NCBI GenBank assembly: GCA_027382625.1 | Contig: JAJKFJ010021668.1 | Coordinates: 1 to 64,000, forward strand | Direction: 5' to 3' | From: Tetmemena sp. SeJ-2015 | Taxonomy: Eukaryota > Ciliophora > Spirotrichea > Sporadotrichida > Oxytrichidae | DNA length: 64,000 nt | Part shown: positions 58,640-64,000 of the stretch, piece by piece | Layout: each line of letters begins with the position of its first letter | Numbering within the stretch: position 1 is the first letter of the stretch | Notes under the pieces: generated by a model | Databases searched by the model: none | Told to the model about the DNA's origin: nothing | The model's input: only the letters and a program-made list of their open reading frames with translations | Translations under genes and position numbers: made by a program

Positions 58640-59461
58640 TCATAGGATGATAATCTGAATATTTTCTCTCTGGGGAGCACCTGAATTAGCAAGTGGAGAA
58701 TATTTCAAAGGTTGTTGTTGTTGATAGAGGTGAGTTTTGCTTTTCTTTACATGTAATCCAAGGTTTTCAGCAAGACTTTTAGTAATCAAGGTTGGATAGT
58801 ATGTTTTGATATAGACTTCTATCTCCTCCAAAAAGTACCAAAGTGGAATCATCAATACCAAAGTAGGCCCGTTCAAAGCAAGTTTAAAAATATTGAATTG
58901 TAAATTAAGTTGGTAAAGAAGAGTGAAGAGAGTATCCCCCATATATTCAGGATTGACAAATGCAAACACCAGAGTCAAGACTAGCAGGAATAAGTCAGTC
59001 ACTATGAATATTGCTATCAGCACTCTTATATATACCTTAAAGTATATTAATGAATAAGTAAAGCTTATAAACAAACTGAGAGAGGAAAATTAAATTTAGT
59101 TATAGCAGGACTACTTTGAGGGCAATTGAGCCAATCGTGAGCAGAAGAGAATAGACGGCAACTGATAATTAAATCATTGCCCAACTGATATAGAACATGC
59201 TGCTCAAAGAGACTACTTGAAATGCAATCATTAAATAGTTGCCTAGCAAGAAGCTGATGAGAAAAATCAGCAGGCACCAGAGGTTAATTTAATAGGTAAC
59301 AGTCTCGTAGCTTGGAATAACTGTAGGTGTGGTTGGAGTTGCCTTTAAGTATAGAAAAGAGCTTTGTAGATTTTAAGCATCAAAGGATGAGGATAGTATT
59401 TGAGTTGGTTATATTCTGCTTTGTAAATTTGGAAGCAATTAAGTTTAATTTAAATAGACAT
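58640..59461 (-). CDS. Multi-pass membrane protein, unknown
   Basis: ATG 59461 (MSIQIKLNCFQIYKAEY), TGA 58640-58642. At least four hydrophobic spans: LWCLLIFLISFLLGNYLMI, VAVYSLLLTIGSIALKVVL, IAIFIVTDLFLLVLTLVFAF and ALNGPTLVLMIPLWYFL. A polar tail with Gln run (…HLYQQQQPLKYSP…) ends the protein. Frame joins are needed near 59330 and 59050. It is a head-to-tail neighbour of the seven-span gene on the same strand. Family not recognised. Confidence 0.55.
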
Positions 59462-59678
59462 GTTTTTATAAATAGTTAAAGTTTCCAAATGCTTGTGCGT
59501 GGAATTTCTGTTGTTAACCTCTCCTAATCTTGATTAAATTTAATTCTCAACCTCTTCACTAGTGGTATTTCTTTGCATTTTATAGCTTTGGATTCCAAAT
59601 TCTTATTTGTGTTATACTCATTAAGAATGCGCACTTGCATTTTTAATTTAAGTTCCACTAGGCTCAAGTACAAAATAT

Positions 59679-61045
59679 ATGGTTTGCGCATCAGTTGAGG
59701 AGTTTGGTAAGTTGCTGTTTTTCATTTAAGCAGTTAGGCTATATTTAATTTTAAATTATATTTCTATTCATCAGATCACCACAGATTACTCTCCGATAAA
59801 TATTATATTGAGATGGTGAGTTATAAATAAATTAAACATGCAAGCACCAATGTGGGTCTAGAAGAACTTAGACCTAGAAAAATACAGAGACAGGTAAAAT
59901 AACAAACACCCTCTACAAACTATTTAAAAATGAGATTACGAGATAGAGCAACCCCCTTTAAGCTTCACTCTTATCAATAACTATTCTATTCTCCTTGATT
60001 TCTCAAACTAACTTTGCTTAAAAACATCCTTGCTATTTATCATTTTTTGCTGTTGCTATAGATGTAACGATATCCATTAGAAGAAAATAACTGAGTTGCA
60101 CAAACCCACCGATGTCAAAAAGCAAGCTAAAACCGTCGAAGGGGAGCTCGTCAAAAAGCACAAGGAGAAGGTCAAAACTAATGAATTCCTCCAGTCAGGT
60201 AAACATCTATTCTCTACAAAAGTAGTTGCTAAATATTTCTTTAGAGAGAAACATTTTGATAAACAGGGACAATTAAGTGCTGCTGAATAAACTGGTTGAG
60301 ATCTCCCACGGAAAGTGGGTAAGTCAAATTTAAAAGAAGAAATACTTATCTCACATTCTTACTCATTATTTAGACATCTGTGCAGCAAGCACCAAAGAGA
60401 GTCCAAGAATCGTAGAGTGTAGGGCCACGCTCTTTGAATATAACAGTAAGGAAGCAAATGAATGAGAAGATCGAAAGGGAAAATCATGCTTTCGCAAAGC
60501 GGCTGTTCGATAAAAATGGAAGTCTTTCGAAGCAGAGATTGGACGTGGAGTACTAAAATCACCTCAAGTACCGCCGACAGATTTAAAAGATCAAAAAGAA
60601 GAAGTAAGTAAATTTATTACATAGATTATCATTTGATAAATATTTATTCGTTTTCGTAGGATGCCAAAGTTGAACGGTAGAACTGGACTGCTACCTCCAA
60701 TTGAAAGTGGGCAGGAAACTAAGAGAGTGCAGTCAATGGGCGGCCTAGAGAATGGCAGTGGAAGAGGAATCTAAAGTAGCACAGAAATAGGCCAAAACTA
60801 AGATGACGAGCCTCACCAGCAAACTCATGACGGAGGCAGCTAAAGCCAAAAAGAATCCACTGCTCAAGATGCTCAAGAGTGATTAACCAATAAATCAATA
60901 ATCTTCAAGTGAAATATCGGTCTCCTTCGAAACTGAAATGGCTATGGGTGAAAGGTTTCGGACAAAGGGAACTCTTTTGCACAGTTATTGGGACTAGAAT
61001 AAGTTATTAAAGTCGTTTCGAAAAATAAAGATTCATTATCAATGA
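59679..61045 (+). CDS. CFAP97/Hemingway-type ciliary protein
   Basis: ATG 59679 (MVCASVEEF). Early small exons are separated by GTAAG/GTGAG introns (from about 59708, 59817 and 59894) and encode DHHRLLSDKYYIEM, then PMWVQKNLDLEKYRDR, then ITELHKPTDVKKQAKT. The conserved part is IERENHAFAKRLFDK followed by LDVEYQNHLKYRRQIQKI (about 60450-60600), which matches the CFAP97 (KIAA1430) domain of flagellar proteins. A polar Gln/Ser-rich C-terminus follows, ending at TGA 61043-61045. Several inserts shift the frame near 60200-60300, 60350 and 60885. Confidence 0.55.
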
Positions 61046-61213
61046 ATGAGTTCTCCTTTTTCATAGTGTTCTAGAAATCGTAAAGAGTTTTAAATAATTA
61101 AAAGTTATCTCTGAAATAATAAAATTAATAAAAGGAAGGAGGAGCAAGCAACCATCTCAAGAAAACTAAAATCTATTTAAATCTTACTTGAAAATACGAT
61201 TCTGAGGCATAAA

Positions 61214-62249
61214 ATGACAGATTTGAAGTTCCCTAACATCGCATAGAATAATAACAACTCTTTCGTTGGAGAGAGGCCGACAGCAAGTGGAGGTGGCCTC
61301 GGTGATTACTAAGATAACACTGGATAAAGAAACGGCAATCTCTTATACCTAAAAGTCTATCTAAATTAAATATATGAAGGTTGAATGATGGGAGGAGCTA
61401 GTCGTTTAATTCAGGAAGGGCTGGAGGTCAGAACGGAGTTACAGTTATGAATGCCAAAAAGCAACGCAAAGAGTAAGTTATTATCATTTATACAACTTGC
61501 CTTCACGATATTCTCACCTCTATTGGAGTTAATTAAAAATTCTTTGTAGCATTGAAAGAGACGCATAACTTCTAGCTAATCGTATAGCCCTTTTGAAGTA
61601 AGAGGAGATGAGGACCTGGAAGAAAATAGAGGAGACGAAGAAGCGAGCAAAGGAGGTGAACGACTTGAAGTTGCGAAATGAGCATAAGATGGCCATTAAG
61701 ATGGATCATATGCGCATGAACCAGATGATGCAGGAAGAGAATTAGAATAAGATAAACGCCATGCGTAAACAGAGGGAGATGGAGCGCCAAAAGATTTAAG
61801 AGGCCATCTACCTCTCTAAGAAAGAGGAGGCGAAATAGCAGAAGTATATGTAGGCTCAGAACCGCCAGCGCAAGAATATTTTCTACGAGCAGCAGAGCGT
61901 AGAGAACGCTGAGCGAAACACACTGGTAAAGTAGCAAGAGCGCATAGCTGCATTAAAGAAGGAAGAACTTATTCGCCGTAAGTAGGCGGAGGCAAAAGCT
62001 GAACTCGATAGACGAATTGCAGAGGAGGAAGCGATTATCAGATAGAAAGAGCAGGAAGTCATGCAGATGGAGATGCTCGAAATGGAATTGATCAAGAAGC
62101 TGCAGAACACACAAGCTATTCAGAAACAGGCTTATGGAGAGTTAGAGTAAGCACTATAACAGAATAAAATGGGCGGAACGGGAGGCTTGATGGCTTATGG
62201 AAAAGTTAGTGCAAATGGAGGCCTAGGTGGAAATATGCAGCAACTATGA
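61214..62249 (+). CDS. Coiled-coil protein, probably cytoskeletal or ciliary
   Basis: ATG 61214 (MTDLKFPNIAQNNNNSFVG). A Gly/Asn-rich start with an AT-rich insert near 61340-61400 and an intron at about 61471-61550 (GTAAGT…TTGTAG) leads into a near-continuous coiled coil (…LLANRIALLKQEEMRTW…, …MRKQREMERQKIQEAI…, …QQERIAALKKEELIRRK…). It ends with a Gly-rich tail …GGTGGLMAYGKVSANGG and TGA 62247-62249. TAG/TAA Gln codons are scattered through heptads. Not assignable to a named protein. Confidence 0.65.
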
Positions 62250-62258
62250 AATATATTA

Positions 62259-62285
62259 AAACCGTGTTTTTAAGTACCACGGTTT
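62259..62285. other. Short perfect hairpin after coiled-coil gene
   Basis: AAACCGTG (62259-62266) and CACGGTTT (62278-62285) around an 11-base loop, starting 10 bp after a stop codon. It could be a 3'UTR structure; no family known to me. Confidence 0.4.
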
Positions 62286-62540
62286 CTCGTCTATATAGTT
62301 TCTAGACTTTAGAAAGAAGATGCAAATATAATTTATACTATGGATCTGCTTACAGTTCAAAGCTTATTTATCTGTAGGGTATGATAAGATAGATTGGGGA
62401 ATGACGTATTAAATATCCTCTTAGTTAAAATTTAATTTCATATCATATCATCATTTCTTGAGAGTGTGTTTATTAAGTTGTTGTAGTTAGTGTCTATATG
62501 CAGGAAGGGTTTAAGAGATAAAGATCTAAGCTTTTTCTGT
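62286..62540. other. Intergenic region between convergent genes
   Basis: AT-rich; nothing recognised. Confidence 0.5.
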
Positions 62541-63867
62541 TCACTTAATCTCGGTGAAGAAGACGTAATCCCAGAATTTGTTGGAAACTCCAAAGCCCTT
62601 GGTGCCGTTCTTATAGTGGTGCTGCATGTGGTAGATCTTTTGGTTCTTGAGATAGCCGCTCTTTGGAGATGAATGGTGCTGGAAGTAATGAATTAAATCG
62701 TAGCACACATATCCCAGGATCAAACCACCATTAAATTAATCTCATATAGAAGACTATGATACTATTCTTATACATGGAAGACTCCGAGGTAGTCTTAGGG
62801 GAGAACAAGGCTGAATGTTGGTCTGATTATTCCGTACATAACAGCCATTCCGGGAAGAACTGGGAACACTAAACGATATCGGTCCATGGGGAAGGCGTGG
62901 TGGATTCCATGGATCATGAAATGGTTAGCCAGGACCAGAGGATGATTAGGAAGCCAGTAGTCTTCTGAATGGAACAAGAATCGATGTAAACAGTATTCAT
63001 AAAAAGTCCAAGATAGAAAGCCGATAATAAAGATGGGTGCTTAAAATATACCTTATCAGATTATTATCATCATAATAATTGGTGCTGAATGTAAGAGAGT
63101 GAGTGTGTTCTCAATGATAGCATGGTAGATGGTTGGGAAGCTCCAGAAGAGTGGGATGACCCACCAAGGAGTCATGGTAAATATCTCCATGAAGTTGTTC
63201 TCAAACAGCCTCAAATCTCTGATTGGATTTACAAGATGCTTGGGCTCGTTGATGAACTAAATGTATTCATCCCATTAAAGGTTGGCTTTGATTAGTTGCC
63301 AGTACAAGGGTTTAGTGTAATCAAACTGTAGCTTGCACTTCAACTATGTGCCATCTAGACCTGTTGGTCTCTTAGTTCCCTCAGAAGTGCCGTCGCCAAT
63401 CAAGTAGCCTACCTTCTCTAGCTCTCTAAAGATCATTCGAGCTGCATTAGTATGCCCATTTTCCTCAAAGGGCTCGTCAATTTGTCATTTAAAGTCATAA
63501 GATACTTTAAGTACTCTTCAATGTAAATGCACTTGCCATAGTAAGGCTCAAGAATCTAGGCACCTCCAGGGTGAGTGGCTGCATACTCATCAATATCGTA
63601 GACAGCACCCTCAAAGATGACTATCTTCACTTTATTCTGTTGGTACAAGTCTAGTACTTCCTGTTCGTTCTTAAAGTCCCTCATAGATTTAGGTAGGTGT
63701 ATTATCTTTAATAAATGCTCTAAATTATAATTCTTATTGTCAATTCTGTGATAATATGTGTCGGAGGACGTTCGAATTCTTTCAATGATTTCAATAAATT
63801 CATTCCAATATGCTATATTTCCTTGCTATGGATAACTTCCTATTATGTTAAGTAGAATAAATATCAT
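62541..63867 (-). CDS. FA2H: Cytochrome b5 / fatty acid 2-hydroxylase
   Basis: ER membrane enzyme that 2-hydroxylates fatty acyl chains of sphingolipids. Minus strand. The cytochrome b5 domain has the heme motif EYAATHPGGAQIL (about 63570). The C-terminal hydroxylase domain has histidine clusters HGIHH (in MIHGIHHAFPMDR), HYFQHH and HMQHH that bind the di-iron centre, plus membrane spans. It ends …DYVFFTEIK at TGA 62541-62543. One candidate start is ATG 63684 (MRDFKNEQEVL). The same frame is open further back to ATG 63867, with a hydrophobic start (MIFILLNIIGSYPQQ) unusual for this family. Frame changes at about 62730-62770, 63010-63080 and 63370-63480 indicate introns or inserts. Confidence 0.88.
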
Positions 63868-64000
63868 AATATAGAAGCTAAAGAATGACTTTTTCGAATA
63901 TGAATCAATTCATCTTTTTATTAACTTTCTAAATTAAAATAGCCAGCATGTCTATAGCACTTAACCATCTGTCCTTAATTTCAAATAGAGGTTAGGTAAT
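63868..64000. other. Right edge, no gene seen
   Basis: Short AT-rich end with no supported frame. Confidence 0.4.

Overview
The window reads as germline (micronuclear) DNA of a spirotrich ciliate, most likely a hypotrich of the Oxytricha/Stylonychia/Tetmemena type. The genus is inferred and cannot be fixed from this sequence. Three things support this. (1) TAA and TAG fall in the middle of conserved domains where Gln fits, and only TGA ends proteins (ciliate nuclear code). (2) Many genes contain short AT-rich inserts bounded by 4-7 bp direct repeats. Removing the insert plus one repeat copy restores the reading frame and the conserved protein. These behave as internal eliminated sequences (IESs) with pointers; ordinary GT-AG introns also occur. 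(3) At least two genes have coding blocks in the wrong order or orientation, joined by pointers of 7-12 bp, and two further genes are interleaved.

Layout. 1-3.9 kb: AT-rich, apparently gene-free DNA with two long near-perfect hairpins; the second has a divergent piece of the large-subunit rRNA 3' end in its loop. 3.9-13.1 kb: PhoD-like phosphatase, an unknown protein, a syntaxin (minus strand), an OXLD1-like small protein, a JmjC/cupin protein and a Gln-rich protein. 13.1-19.6 kb: EF-hand protein, a long DYRK-family kinase, an unknown protein. 19.7-25.5 kb: a scrambled two-domain soluble-adenylyl-cyclase-like gene whose first cyclase domain lies inverted at the far end. 25.7-28.5 kb: alpha-galactosidase and two tandem secreted Cys-containing paralogues.

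28.6-38.7 kb: a very large multi-pass membrane calpain gene on the minus strand, with an ArfGAP gene (plus strand) interleaved so that each gene's coding blocks sit inside the other's eliminated segments. 38.8-42.9 kb: an odd-even scrambled FAH-domain gene (order 1-3-2-4) mingled with a coiled-coil gene. 43.1-43.9 kb: ribosomal protein L19 without its 5' end. 44.5-47.2 kb: PDK1-type kinase with a PH domain. 47.6-52.5 kb: a DBP4/DDX10 DEAD-box helicase in three blocks (minus, plus, minus) that encloses two other genes. 52.7-64 kb: an Arg/Gly/Tyr-rich protein, two multi-pass membrane proteins, a CFAP97-type ciliary protein, a coiled-coil protein and a cytochrome-b5/fatty acid 2-hydroxylase.

The genes are ordinary eukaryotic housekeeping, signalling and ciliary genes; there is no operon logic. 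The notable biology is their arrangement: the coding blocks can only become genes after programmed DNA elimination, inversion and reordering. All joins here were read by eye and need comparison with the somatic genome.
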